In this document: positions 1 to 10,924 of the stretch, one piece after another | How positions within the stretch are numbered: position 1 is the stretch's first letter | Layout of the letters: each line of letters opens with the position of its first letter | From: Triparma columacea | Taxonomy: Eukaryota; Sar; Bolidophyceae; Parmales; Triparmaceae | NCBI GenBank assembly: GCA_030267965.1 | Contig: BRYA01000340.1 | Span: 1 to 59,580 of the forward strand | Reading direction: 5' to 3' | Length of the DNA stretch: 59,580 nt | Made by a program: the position numbers and the translations under genes | The notes under the pieces: generated by a model | The model's database searches: none | What the model saw: the letters and a program-made list of their open reading frames with translations, nothing else | Told to the model about the DNA's origin: nothing

Positions 1-640
1 AGTGCCAGTGTCTCAGAGTACACCTAGGCAAGCTCTTCAAGCCCCTACATGACCATTTTGGGTGACATTGAAAAGTCGACGCCAAAAGACATCGGGGTTA
101 GCAACTTAGGGCTGAGATTTTGAACTTCATATATCATCGCCCAAACATCAAACCAAACTGCATAGTTGGTGCATCTGTCTCAGAGTACACCTAGGCAAGC
201 TCTTCAAGCCCCTACTTGACTATTTTGGGTGTCATTGAAAAGTCGACGCCAAATCATATCGGGGTTAAAAAGTCGACGCCAAAAGACATCGGGGTTACTC
301 CATTTAGGGCTGAGATTTTCAACTTCATATATCATCGCCCAAACATCAACCCAAGCTGCATAGGCAGTGCAGCTGTCTCAGAGTACACCCAGGCAAGCTC
401 TTCAAGCCCCTACTTGACTATTTTGGGTGTCATTGAAAAGTCGACGCCAAATCATATCGGGGTTAAAAAGTCGACGCCAAAAGACACCGGGGTTAGCCAT
501 TTAGGGCTGAGATTTTCAACTTCATATATTGTCGCCCAAACATCAAACCAAGGTGCATAGGCGGTGCAGCTGTCTCAGAGTACACCCAGGCAAGCTCTTC
601 AAGCCCCAACTTGACCATTTTGGAGGGGAATTTTTTTTTT
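1..640. repeat. Tandem repeat, 167/198-bp unit, about 3.3 copies
   Basis: The anchor TCTCAGAGTACACC recurs at about 11, 178, 376 and 573, giving spacings of 167, 198 and 197. The roughly 31-base difference is an internal duplication: the first unit has one copy of a segment starting AAAAGTCGACGCCAAA, while later units have two adjacent copies. The array is cut by the left edge of the window and its last unit decays near 620. A 114-residue reading frame crosses it but only follows the repeat. I read it as satellite-like DNA. Confidence 0.9.
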
Positions 641-680
641 TTCAGCGACGCCAAAAGTGACTAGGGGATAGCCCAAACCC

Positions 681-905
681 TTTACTTCTCTTTACTTCTC
701 TTTACTTCTCTTTACTTCTCTTTACTTCTCTTTACTTCTCTTTACTTCTCCTTACTTCTCCTTACTTCTCCTTACTTCTCCTTACTTCTCTTTACTTCGC
801 TTCACTTCACTTCACTTCTCTTTACTTCACTTCACTTCACTTCTCTTTACTTCACTTCACTTCACTTCTCTTTACTTCTCTTCACTTCTCTTTACTTCTC
901 TTTAC
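681..905. repeat. 10-bp minisatellite (TTTACTTCTC)n with CTTCACTTCA variants
   Basis: About 22 head-to-tail copies of TTTACTTCTC, with CTTACTTCTC variants near 750-790 and interspersed TTCACTTCAC units from about 795. It is pyrimidine-only apart from A on this strand. No gene signal. Confidence 0.9.
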
Positions 906-1987
906 TACACACTAACACACACACACACACACACAAACACACACATCACTACATTATACTCTTCTCTTCACTACTCTCTTCTCTCAACTCCTCTAACACA
1001 CTCATACACACACTCTCTCTTCCTCTCACACCCACACAAACACACACACCACTCTACCTTATATTCTTCTCTCCCCTACTCTCTTCTCCCAACTCCTCTA
1101 ACACACTCACACACTCACACACTCACACCTCACACACCAAAACTTACCCATCAACACTCACACACCAACACTTACACACCAACACTCACACACTCACACA
1201 CCTACTAACTTGCACACTTACACACTTACACCTCACACACCAAAACTTACCCATCAACACTCACACACCAACACTTACACACCAACACTCACACACTCAC
1301 ACACCTACACACCTCTACACACCTACACACCTACACACCTACACACTACACACTACACACTCTCTCACACTCACACAAGCACAAACACAAACACAAACAC
1401 ATACACAAACCAAAACGCAAACCCAAATGCAAACACAAGTCTCCCCAAATGGTGCCGATCCCAAGGATACGCCTGCTTTTATTCATCCCCAACCACCCAA
1501 CTTCACCTTATCCTGCTGCTTCTCCCTACCTTCTCACATCTCTTCTCTCCACTGCTTCTCGTCGCGCTCTCATCTGATCACTCCTTCTTCATCTCTCCTG
1601 ATCACAACCATATACTAAAATACACTCTCTTAACGCTGTATCTCCCTTCAAAACAACTACATGACCCCCAATCAGCCTCACTCCTCTCTTCTCCTCCCTT
1701 CTTTTCTCCCTTCCCCTCACCTACACAATACTCTCCCCACACACCCCCTTCCTTAACCCTCAGTCTCCCAACCCCACATCTTACAAAATTCTTTATCATA
1801 ACACACTACTCTAATATTTATTTCATTTTATTCAAATACAAAATTGAACTCTCTAGTTTTTCTCCTCCCTCATCTTTCTAATTTGTAACACTTTCTTGTG
1901 TTTTACCCATTTTCTTATTGATCCTTCTTAACATTTTTATGTTTCTTACTATTTTCCGATCTATCTGTGAATGTTGTTTGTTCACAT
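906..1987. repeat. CA-rich then TC-rich low-complexity DNA
   Basis: From 906 to about 1440 the sequence is a degenerate (CA)n/(ACACTC)n field with an internal duplication: a block beginning CTCACACACCAAAACTTACC occurs near 1131 and again near 1232. From about 1440 to 1987 it is pyrimidine-rich and A/T-rich. Long reading frames here (for example 1210-1881) are Thr/His/Pro/Ser-rich composition effects. No gene supported. Confidence 0.75.
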
Positions 1988-4900
1988 TTAAATCGCTTCG
2001 CCTACTTTCTCTTCTTCATCTTTAACCGGCACAACACTGCTTACTTTATATTTCCCACCTCCTACCCCTACAAGATCACCACCATCAGCGCCTCCAACAC
2101 TTGCTCTCCTAATACTTGCTCTCAAAGTACCTGCTTGACCACTCCCAGTTTCAGCATCAACACTCGCTCTCCTCACACTCTCTCTCCTTCTAGCATCTCC
2201 TGCTCCTGGAATGTATTCAACTGGCACCCTTGCTCTCATTCCATTATCAAACCACTCTGGTTTCTCCTCTTCCCATCTTTCCCAATTTGCCTCCACCCAA
2301 GCTTTCACTTCTTCTTCAATTGCCTTCCAATGATGCTTTGAGTACTTGAATGTGTACTTTGCTTTGACAGCATCTGAGCCCTCTCTGAAATTCTTCACCG
2401 TTAAGTCCTTACCCCTTTGCAAGCTATAGAAGGTGCCCCAATATTTTTTCTCAATGTTATAAAAAAATTCAGCAAACAACACAACTGTAGATGGTATAAA
2501 TATTCCAACTACCTTCCATGCAAATCTAATCACCTCCTCTGCAACATCTACTCTTTCAGCTACTAATATAGCTATTGGAAGACTTCCCATCGTCAACACA
2601 AATCCAAACATCCAATACATCCCTCCAACCTCATTAGGATGCCTAAATTGCACAATTGATGTAAAGTCTGTCACGACTTTTATCAGAACTCTTATTACTG
2701 TGCTGGCCAATATCTCGGCATTTCCTCCTACAGGTGCCCAATACCAAAAGTCTCCTCTGAAGATCTTCACCAATAAGTAAACACAAAGGTCAGTCCCAAC
2801 ATAGAGAGAGACCCATTTACCTCCAATGAGCCCTAACACAACTATTGTCATGCACCTTATCACAAGCATACATGCGCTAAATAGCATCATTGACACAAAA
2901 ATAATTGATCTTTTGGTGGGATTTGAAGGCACGTAACCATAAAAATAAGGCACTTGCTCTCTCTTCACTGGGTCAGTGTCATAGTCATAACTGATAGTTG
3001 CAGATGCATAGCCTGTTGTCAGTGCTGAAACAATAAGTGAGACCCAAGCTGCATCTGCAATATCCCCATCATTCGTTGCAATAGCCATAAGTTGGATAAT
3101 CACTCCAGGTATGGCTTCAGCAAACATTTCTGCGCATTTCATGGTAGTCAACCCTGTCAGAGCATCAAATGCTTGTCCTACTTGCTGTTTTTCCCCTTTT
3201 GCAACCCTGTAAGCATCAACAGCAGGTTTAAATCCAATCAAAATAGGAAACCACTCCCTTAATACCCACAACATCCCCAACTTTTTGTTCTGTGCCCAAA
3301 CAGTAAACATTTGAAGCCCAATTGACACTACCAAACTTGCTAAAGATGCCTTAAAGTACCCATACTTCTTACCTCTCCAAAACATGTACGTCACATACAC
3401 ATCAGTAAGCAAATCAAACATGGATGTAACAGCACCAACAGTAACTCTCCAAAACATTCCCCAAGGTGCTGATTTCACTACACCCTTCCCTATCTCCACA
3501 AACATGCCCTCCATCCATGGAAACTCCTCAAACAGCTCTCCAACAGCCCTGTTCTGCAATCTCCACCTATCTACCCCTGCCTTAATCACCTTCCTGCTCT
3601 TCAAACAAGGCATCAAGTTGTTCCCAATCACCCTTGCCTCCTTCCCCTCCACACACTCAAGCTTGGTAGACACTGAGCTGTTGGAGCTAAGCTCACAAAG
3701 CCTTGCCCTCTTCAGCAAAGTGACAAACCAAGGGTATTTCTTCACAACCTCTCTTAAAGCGACATTCTTGTTGCAAACCTCCTCAACATGTCTCTCTCTG
3801 TCCTTCCTTGAGTGTGCTCCTCCAAGTTGTCCTCCATCCCAAACCAAATCAGCACCCAAGGCCTCTCCAGCCTCCTTAGACATCTCCAGTAAAGGGACAA
3901 GGTCAATAAAGTAGCGTTCTGCTTCAGCAGCCTCGTCTAGGTGCCTCTCCAGAGTTGATTTTGTTGCCTCCACATTCAAACTTTTCCCAAGCTCTACCTT
4001 GGTGACAAATTCTACCTTGGTTGTCTTCTCACCCCTTTTTGTGAACTTTATCGTGACTTCTTCAGATGCCCTTTGTGCAGTAGATCTCTGAGTGCTGCTC
4101 AAAGCATTACTTTCTTCCATGTTCTCCTCTATTGGCGTCATTATAATAACAATAGTATTTTCATCCACCTTGTGCAGCTTCATCAGATTCCAGAACTCCC
4201 TGTCTCTGTGAAACCCACCATGTTGTGATTCCAACTTCTGCCTTCTCCTCACAACCACTTCCCATGTCCCCTTCTTCTCGTCAACAACCCTCTCAACATC
4301 TCCTGTTGTTTCTTGGTGGACTCTGCTTCCAAAGTCCCAGAAGTAGGCAGCAACTTCTTCCAAACCTGCTCTAACTGTCACTGTTGTCTTTCCCCATCCC
4401 TTTCCCTTCTCTTCCACCTTAATCCATGTATCTGAAAGAGGGAATGCACCTTCAACCTTTTGTTTGCCTTCAAGCTCTAGGAACTTGGCATCAAATGTCT
4501 CAGTGGACATTTCTTTGATTTCACCTATTCCACTTATTATCTGGATCCTGATTGAAGCGTCAATGTCTTTGCTTCTGTCAAACAACTTCCTTAAGTCTGA
4601 GACTTGTGCAAGAAACCTTGGTGCAATCTTGTTCATGATAGAAGAGTAGAAAACACCACCAAGGTCTAACTTTGTTGTAAAAGTCACTGAAGTTTGTGGC
4701 ACACCTCCAATAGAGTCTAATGTCTCAAATACCCATACTGTGTGTGCCTTCACTAATACATTCCCAGCCTTCACAGGGTAGTCGTTGTGTAGTTCTTCTG
4801 TGTCTCCAACATCAATGACAACTTTGCCGTTGTCTTGCTTGAACCAGGTAACTTTACTTCTGTTGTCACGGGGAGAAAATCCAGGAATGCCAATATTTCT

Positions 4901-7759
4901 CGTTGTTATGTAGTAGAGAGTGTGGGGATTAACATTTACTACCTTCATAGTGTTTATCCCGTTCATTTTGGCTTTCTTCATTTCGTCTCTGCTGTTTAGA
5001 CCGATTATTTCATTTGCTGCACACCTCTCCACACTCGCATCAACCACAGTAGTAGCAACTCCAGTGCAAAGACTTGCCCCATCAACATGGACTAGCTTCA
5101 TCTTGACCCTCTCATCAGGACTCTTCAATTCATCAAAGTTCTTATCCTCCTTGCACTTCTCATAGAATTCCTTCCCTTTGCTGATTGCCACCTTCTCCTC
5201 ATCTGTATAATCTTGAGTCTCATTCTTGATGATGTTGGCAAGAGAGGCCAGTGCAGCTTTATCAACCTCTTCATCCCGCTTGAAGGAGTCCCTGAGCACT
5301 GCTATCATACTTAGTACTTGTGGAGTAGATCTGTCGACAATTTTTACTGGAATATACCCTCCTGTGTCCAAAAATTGGGTCAATGTAAGTTTACACTGGA
5401 GAACACCATTGTGGTCCTCAATATTCTTTGCAGTGAGAATGCCACTTGTTCTAGCAAGCACAAGCTTTCCAAGTTTTTCCCCATAGTCTACCTGCTCCTC
5501 TGCTGGGACAAATGCCAATGACATCTTGCTGTCTTGGTGCCCCTTTTGCCAAACAAATCTCATGACGGCCTCTCTTTTCTGAAAAGGGAAGGGAAGTTTC
5601 GTTACTACTGCAAATAGCCTCTCATTGATCCTTCCCTGTCCTTCCATCTTTATCTCAAGTCTTGCAGGCTCCCCTCTCTCTCTGCTCTTAAGCATCCTCT
5701 CCCTGCTGCAGAACTCAAAGGCCCAAGCAGCTGCTTCCTCGGCTGAGCAGTCGGCGACACATTCAGCTCTACCAAAACTGAGTGTCTTTTCCCCTTTCTC
5801 CTGCTGCTTGTACTTGATCTCCATCTTCACTCCCCCATAAGGTGACTCGAGAGGCCCCCACCCTTCTTCATCCTCCCCACCAAAGAGCTCCTCCAACTCC
5901 TCAAACACCTTCTTCTGGTCCTCCTCCAACTCAACCCCCTGCTTCATCCTCTCCACCAAAACCCCCCTAACCTCTGCATCAACCATCTTCCCATTCCTCC
6001 TGAACTTCTCCTGCAAATTGTTGGCCTCAACAAGCTGACTCTTTGCAAGGTAGCCAACGGTTTTGTTCGTCACTGTCTTATGAATGCCACTAAATTTGAG
6101 ATCAACTGTTTGAATGCGTGTGACTCTACAGACGTTTGGGGCAATCTCAGCAATAAAGTACACGCCAGTCGACTCTGCAACAACAAATCCCTCCTTGCTG
6201 ATATCCTCAAAACTAGCCGCATTGTAAAGTTGAATTGGCACAATGCCCAATATGTAGGTCGCTCCACCCTTGCCCAACTTGACATTGCTCCAAACATTCC
6301 ATGTTTCGAAGAGCCGATCTTGAAGTGGCCTCTGTAAGTATTTTCCTGCATGGTAGTGAAGGCTGTGGCTGCCATCAAGATCATGCCTGATTACCCTTGT
6401 CAAAGAGCCATTTACAAGCTGGTGTTTCTTGGACCTTTCATATGTCTCCAAAACAAATAGTTCAGCCAGCATACCCTCTGCTGACTTGTCCACAGTGACC
6501 CCAAAGGCTGCCCACACCTTGTCCTCCTCTCTCCACAGGAACTTGTCCACCCCCTCCTTTAACGTCCCCTTGACTCTCTTTCCCTTCCCATACAGCTCAT
6601 TCTCCAACCCTCCAACTCCTTCAAGCATCCTCTCCTCCTCCTCTGTAAGTGGAGACGGACTAGGCATAACCTCCTCCACAAAGTGCTTCTTCCTCCTCTC
6701 ATCAACAACCTCGGGATTGTGAAAGTTTTTCTCGATCTCCTCCACCAGGCCTTTAATTGACGTGTAAATGGTGTTGACGTCCCCCCTCCCCTCCCCCCCA
6801 CTTGCCGAACTACCCAAAGAAGCCCCCCCCATCCCCTCAGTTTCCAACATTCCGACAAGAGTAAGCGCGGTTTGCCCATATTCGTAGCTCGCAAGCCTGA
6901 TCTCGCCCTCGACCCTCGCTCTCTGCGCATTCGTAGAAGTCGCAATCTTGACAAGTTTCGTCTTAGCCTCCTTCAGTAAGCTTTTCTCGTCCTCCGACTT
7001 TATCACGATGCACCGGCCTGAGCCATCATTGCTCACGACCCGGATTCTCAGGAGGTACTGGACAGCTGTCGTCCCCCCTAAGTAGTGTTGCCAAAATACA
7101 ATCCTATCCCCCTTCTCCCTATGGATAGTGGCGCGTCGGAAAACTCCCGAATTACAATCGGTGAGAATATAATCGAGGACAAGCTGCTGCTCGTCATGAA
7201 CGACTACGCCGACATTTGCTCTCTTGGTATCCCACGACTGTTCAATGATGCCTTCAACGGCACCACGCTCGACAAGCACACCCACCATCTCCTCGTGGGC
7301 TTGTTTGTGCTGGTATTTCATCTTATGGAAGGTGGTGTGACCAGTGTCATCGTCCATGGCACCCTCAAGGGCTGCAGCAAGGTCTTTTGCGGCCTCAGGG
7401 GCGGCAGTATTCTCTGCGGCAACCTCAGGGGCGTCGACATAGTCTTCGGTGGCCTTGGGGACAATGGCGCGGTGTTGTGCTACCTCAATGGTCTCAACGC
7501 GATCGGCGGCACGTTCGTGAGCTGCGGCGCGATCTGCAGCGGCCCTAAGGGTGACGGCAAGGTCATTTACAACCGTGACAATGCCAGCTGCATTTTCGAC
7601 AAGGTTAGCTGCGTCATTGACAGCGGCAGCAAGCTCGTTAACAGCCGTAGCAGTAGCAGCAAAGTTGGACGCATGTTGAGCATTCGCAGCCTCGAGTTTT
7701 GCAATCTTCTCGTCCCTCTGCTTCAAGATTGAGGTGAGTAAATCCTCGCGGTCCGACAT
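1988..7759 (-). CDS. Giant START-like multidomain protein with XK-like membrane region
   Basis: One uninterrupted frame of 1,923 residues from the start chosen at 7759 (MSDREDLL); the frame stays open to an ATG at 7897, which would add 46 residues. Residues 1-130 are an Ala/Glu-rich coiled coil. Several START/SRPBCC-like segments follow (near residues 220, 415, 670, 900 and 1130), each with an AAxxFxxxxSR-like helix and a basic-hydrophobic beta pattern. Residues about 1440-1765 hold eight or so membrane segments, including FDLLTDVYVTYMFW and EMFAEAIPGVIIQL, which resemble XK-related scramblases. A basic tail follows. START-like domains bind lipids, so a role in lipid sensing or movement at a membrane is inferred; the family assignment is by eye. 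It has no intron, unlike several neighbours. Confidence 0.8.
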   Translation of the reverse strand: MSDREDLLTSILKQRDEKIAKLEAANAQHASNFAATATAVNELAAAVNDAANLVENAAGIVTVVNDLAVTLRAAADRAAAHERAADRVETIEVAQHRAIVPKATEDYVDAPEVAAENTAAPEAAKDLAAALEGAMDDDTGHTTFHKMKYQHKQAHEEMVGVLVERGAVEGIIEQSWDTKRANVGVVVHDEQQLVLDYILTDCNSGVFRRATIHREKGDRIVFWQHYLGGTTAVQYLLRIRVVSNDGSGRCIVIKSEDEKSLLKEAKTKLVKIATSTNAQRARVEGEIRLASYEYGQTALTLVGMLETEGMGGASLGSSASGGEGRGDVNTIYTSIKGLVEEIEKNFHNPEVVDERRKKHFVEEVMPSPSPLTEEEERMLEGVGGLENELYGKGKRVKGTLKEGVDKFLWREEDKVWAAFGVTVDKSAEGMLAELFVLETYERSKKHQLVNGSLTRVIRHDLDGSHSLHYHAGKYLQRPLQDRLFETWNVWSNVKLGKGGATYILGIVPIQLYNAASFEDISKEGFVVAESTGVYFIAEIAPNVCRVTRIQTVDLKFSGIHKTVTNKTVGYLAKSQLVEANNLQEKFRRNGKMVDAEVRGVLVERMKQGVELEEDQKKVFEELEELFGGEDEEGWGPLESPYGGVKMEIKYKQQEKGEKTLSFGRAECVADCSAEEAAAWAFEFCSRERMLKSRERGEPARLEIKMEGQGRINERLFAVVTKLPFPFQKREAVMRFVWQKGHQDSKMSLAFVPAEEQVDYGEKLGKLVLARTSGILTAKNIEDHNGVLQCKLTLTQFLDTGGYIPVKIVDRSTPQVLSMIAVLRDSFKRDEEVDKAALASLANIIKNETQDYTDEEKVAISKGKEFYEKCKEDKNFDELKSPDERVKMKLVHVDGASLCTGVATTVVDASVERCAANEIIGLNSRDEMKKAKMNGINTMKVVNVNPHTLYYITTRNIGIPGFSPRDNRSKVTWFKQDNGKVVIDVGDTEELHNDYPVKAGNVLVKAHTVWVFETLDSIGGVPQTSVTFTTKLDLGGVFYSSIMNKIAPRFLAQVSDLRKLFDRSKDIDASIRIQIISGIGEIKEMSTETFDAKFLELEGKQKVEGAFPLSDTWIKVEEKGKGWGKTTVTVRAGLEEVAAYFWDFGSRVHQETTGDVERVVDEKKGTWEVVVRRRQKLESQHGGFHRDREFWNLMKLHKVDENTIVIIMTPIEENMEESNALSSTQRSTAQRASEEVTIKFTKRGEKTTKVEFVTKVELGKSLNVEATKSTLERHLDEAAEAERYFIDLVPLLEMSKEAGEALGADLVWDGGQLGGAHSRKDRERHVEEVCNKNVALREVVKKYPWFVTLLKRARLCELSSNSSVSTKLECVEGKEARVIGNNLMPCLKSRKVIKAGVDRWRLQNRAVGELFEEFPWMEGMFVEIGKGVVKSAPWGMFWRVTVGAVTSMFDLLTDVYVTYMFWRGKKYGYFKASLASLVVSIGLQMFTVWAQNKKLGMLWVLREWFPILIGFKPAVDAYRVAKGEKQQVGQAFDALTGLTTMKCAEMFAEAIPGVIIQLMAIATNDGDIADAAWVSLIVSALTTGYASATISYDYDTDPVKREQVPYFYGYVPSNPTKRSIIFVSMMLFSACMLVIRCMTIVVLGLIGGKWVSLYVGTDLCVYLLVKIFRGDFWYWAPVGGNAEILASTVIRVLIKVVTDFTSIVQFRHPNEVGGMYWMFGFVLTMGSLPIAILVAERVDVAEEVIRFAWKVVGIFIPSTVVLFAEFFYNIEKKYWGTFYSLQRGKDLTVKNFREGSDAVKAKYTFKYSKHHWKAIEEEVKAWVEANWERWEEEKPEWFDNGMRARVPVEYIPGAGDARRRESVRRASVDAETGSGQAGTLRASIRRASVGGADGGDLVGVGGGKYKVSSVVPVKDEEEKVGEAI

Positions 7760-7897
7760 TAGCCTGTGAGAGCGCGGGGGGAAAAGAAAGTGCAGAGGAA
7801 AGAGCTGGGTGAGACGCCTCGGAAATAGTATCGCAGGGTACTGTTGCCGTAAAAGTCCAAAAATAATGCTATTCAGGCTTGGGAAACCCTTTGCCAT

Positions 7898-8313
7898 TTT
7901 CCATTTTTGCCATCTTCAACTCCAGCTGTTGTGGGGTCTTCTCCACCGGAGGTCTCCTTCCTCCCTCCTTCCTCCCTCCCCTCTCCCATCCGCTCCCCAC
8001 CTCCCCTCCCCCGGGCCCCCGATTCCACCACAATCCCTCACCTTTACTCGTTCCTATCCTTCCCACTCCTTGACAAGAGTAATTCCCTGCCCACCTGCCG
8101 GTGCCTCGAGAATGGAGAAGCTTGGTCTGAAGCCACAAGTACCTCCTCAGAAAATTAAACGTAATACGGCTAATTGAATATATATATGGAAGAGTCCGAT
8201 GAGTATAAACAAAGCACTACGGTGTTCAGTCGAAATTAAGAGAAGTCTCCTGGAAATTGCTGCTCCTCATAAAAATAAAAGGCCATTTGGTTTCGTTAAA
8301 AAGAATGTTTGCC
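7898..8313. other. Intergenic stretch upstream of the START-like gene
   Basis: Holds the presumed promoter of the minus-strand START-like gene and a CCTCC-rich tract near 7948-8030. The short frames on both strands have low-complexity composition. I see no gene, RNA or mobile element here. Confidence 0.5.
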
Positions 8314-8706
8314 TCAGTCGAGTGCCCTATCTATGTACAACCCGTTTGCCAACCCTTGCTGTCCTCCCTCCAACACCTTTCGATTAGGTTTTTCATTTCC
8401 TCTGGCCGCTTCCCCTCGTAGACGAACCACGAAGGGTTCGCTCAATAATCGCTTCTTCTGCATTTGTGTGAGTCCCTTGTCAGCTCGAAGCTCGGGGGAG
8501 AACACGTGGTTGACGTTTCCGTCGACGTCGTATGTAAAGGGTAGCTCAGCTCATTGCTCAGCTTCGGGTGGAGCGACACGGCGAGCGGAAAGGACAGGAG
8601 GGTGTGCGCGAGGGGGGTGGAGAGGAGGGACTGGTAGTGCTTTGCGGCCTCAGTGCGACCGGACCAAAGGATGTCGGCGACCGCCAATTTGTCACCCTTG
8701 AAGGCC
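8314..8706 (-). pseudogene. Possible gene remnant with intron acceptor and frameshift
   Basis: An acceptor-like CCCGCAG ends at 8707 and is followed on the minus strand by about 45 residues with protein-like composition (AFKGDKLAVADILWSGR onward). Near 8530-8545 the good reading switches frame and then runs YDVDGNVNHVFSPELRADKG to a stop at 8314. A donor-like AGGTGAGAATGG lies near 8800, but the frame it would join has an in-frame stop and no start codon. Either the gene is broken, or a base was lost in assembly, or I missed an exon. Function not recognised. Confidence 0.35.
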
Positions 8707-8858
8707 CTGCGGGTTCGGGGGCGGGAGGGGGGGGGGGCAACGATCGGAAGGTTGCATTAATATTTTTGAAACTGTGGTTCTTATTTTCTTCCATTCTCAC
8801 CTACTGTGACCTCATTGGTTGAATTTTTCACAATGCACTACACCCGCGTTCCCGTTCT

Positions 8859-10571
8859 CTACGCGTAACAGCTCCTTAACTCAGACTGCCTCTCCTCACA
8901 AACCTCTGAGAAGTTGCCGACCTTGAGCCACTCGAACTTGAAGCTCGCGTCGCCGCCGTAGTGGTACATCATGAAGCTCGAGATGTACGTAGAAGTAGCA
9001 GCCACGAGGACAAACAACGTAGTCTTACCCACCGTTTCTGTGATACTGAGGATGAGATTGGGAAGCTTAACCTGGAAGCGGGTTGCCAAGATCCTCGAGA
9101 ACACGACTAGGACAACAATCTCGTTTATGAGGTCGACTCCCAAGCCAATCATCCCACGCTTGAAGTTTTCGGGGCCGATCTCGTCGATTAAGAAGAAGCT
9201 TCGTCGATTCGTGCTCCAGATGATTGGGAAGATGATTAGGGTCCCGATGCTTGAGATGAGCTCGGCGAGCTCTTTCGCCACGATCAAAACAATAAGCTCC
9301 TCTCTTGCCAGCATATTTTTCTCCTTGATGCATTTTCTGATTTCCCAAATATTATCGAGCAAGTCAACGACGGGCGGGATCATCATGGAGACAGCTGAGT
9401 CGTATGAGCCGAAGAGGAGCGCACAGTGGAACTCGTACATCAAATCGATAACAAATCCCGCAACGAATATGAAGAAAAAACGGACACTAGGCTGGAGCCA
9501 TCGTTTGCTGCTCCTTTTCATCCCCCAGCGGTAGCCGAGGCGGACCCAGGACAGCCCCAGCACCGCTACATTTTGCCAGTAGCCGCTTGTAGCATGGAAG
9601 AGGCCCGATGAAAGAGGAATCACGACAAGGGAAGAGGAAAGCCCATCGGCAAAAAATGCCAAAAAAAACCTGTAATGAGAGTCGTTTGCGATTTTCCCGT
9701 GGAGCTTGAGCTTGACACCATCATCAAGGGAGGCATGACTCCCCTCTATTTTTTCCTCTAATAATTCTCCGTCGCAGTCAAGCCCATTGGGAGGATCGTC
9801 GACGCGAGTAACGCATCCCTTCTCCACATCATTGTCATCATTTGAGTCAACAACGTCTTCAGCAGCACCAACAGTCTCCCCATTTACTACGCTCTCGGTC
9901 GCAGCGACGACGTGCTCGTCCTCCAGCTTGGGGCTCTCTTTAGTGCTCGGAGCGGCTTGGGCGAGGGGGGGGGGAGTCGGAGCAACCGAGCTGAGTCCCC
10001 CGCTAAAGAACCGGTCTAGTAGAAACGCGGCTGTAAAAGTCATCAAGGGGAGCATGATGGGACCGGTATACACATCATAGAAGGGCACGGGAAAAGCCCA
10101 GGCACTCGACATGTAAAGGAGCAGCGCCCAGAGGAGTAGAGAATATAAGGCGGCCACTCCCATGTTAATGATGAAGTTCATCATTATCACATAACTATCC
10201 AACCCATGCTGAACTATTACGCACTTCAAATAGGCTAGACTAATCCCAAGGGCCCCAGCGAAGCGCAAGAACTGCTGCAGTGGGTAAACGACCCTCAAGA
10301 AAGTTGGGTTCGCATCGCGGCCTTCGAAGGCGGGCTCGAGTGGAATGCATGTAGCTGCCCCCGCAATGAGGGTTGGGATGACGTATGTGATGAATACGAT
10401 GAGGGTGGCTCTTGGAATGCTGAATGTGTCGAGGGAAGTGTGGTAGTTTTCCTTCATCCTCATCCAAAAGACGCCTTGCACAAAAGCCTTGGGCTCTCCC
10501 TCTAGCGCTTCTGTTTTGGAGGGGGTAGGAGTGCTAGTGGAAAACATGGAAGCAGTCTCATGTGTGTGCAT
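8859..10571 (-). CDS. Multi-pass membrane protein, unknown function
   Basis: Single-exon frame of 570 residues; an alternative start is Met9 (MFSTSTPTPSK). About ten hydrophobic segments fall in two groups, residues 50-190 and 300-550, separated by a strongly acidic, Asp/Glu/Val-rich loop of about 100 residues. The last segments lie in LILSITETVGKTTLFVLVAA and what follows. I do not recognise a named family. Size and layout recall the membrane proteins at 41422-43236 and 43503-45381, so a lineage-specific membrane family is possible, but I could not align them convincingly. Confidence 0.8.
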   Translation of the reverse strand: MHTHETASMFSTSTPTPSKTEALEGEPKAFVQGVFWMRMKENYHTSLDTFSIPRATLIVFITYVIPTLIAGAATCIPLEPAFEGRDANPTFLRVVYPLQQFLRFAGALGISLAYLKCVIVQHGLDSYVIMMNFIINMGVAALYSLLLWALLLYMSSAWAFPVPFYDVYTGPIMLPLMTFTAAFLLDRFFSGGLSSVAPTPPPLAQAAPSTKESPKLEDEHVVAATESVVNGETVGAAEDVVDSNDDNDVEKGCVTRVDDPPNGLDCDGELLEEKIEGSHASLDDGVKLKLHGKIANDSHYRFFLAFFADGLSSSLVVIPLSSGLFHATSGYWQNVAVLGLSWVRLGYRWGMKRSSKRWLQPSVRFFFIFVAGFVIDLMYEFHCALLFGSYDSAVSMMIPPVVDLLDNIWEIRKCIKEKNMLAREELIVLIVAKELAELISSIGTLIIFPIIWSTNRRSFFLIDEIGPENFKRGMIGLGVDLINEIVVLVVFSRILATRFQVKLPNLILSITETVGKTTLFVLVAATSTYISSFMMYHYGGDASFKFEWLKVGNFSEVCEERQSELRSCYA

Positions 10572-10924
10572 TATGGATCGGGTTGGGTGGAAGAGGAAAA
10601 TGGGATTTTGAGGATGGTGGGGGTTATGTCGAGTGGAGGGTTATGGTTAACCCTACAGCCGTATAGCGCCCCCAAAACGTAGCTCGCGAGTGTTTTACAA
10701 CAGCTCAGAAGTCCTTCTTTTTTTTTGTCTCATTTTCTGTTCGGATTCTGTTGAGAAAAAACATGGGTCCTGGAGTCACAGAAGTACACAGTTAGTTTGT
10801 TAGTCCAGAACTCAAGGAAAGGTCGAAACTTCCTTCGTAGGGGTAAAATAAAACGATTTATGCTACTGCGATTCACTGCGACAAACAGTTCTCGGAATTA
10901 TCACTCGTCTTGTATTATCACTCG
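10572..10924. other. Intergenic, no gene seen
   Basis: Lies between the start of the membrane-protein gene and the stop of the GNAT gene, both on the minus strand. It should hold the promoter of the former and the 3' end of the latter. I see short T runs but no coding, RNA or repeat signal. Confidence 0.5.

Noticed and set aside
1210..1881. 223-codon plus-strand frame
   Set aside because: It follows CA-rich low-complexity DNA and gives only Thr/His/Pro/Ser strings; no domain or splice context.
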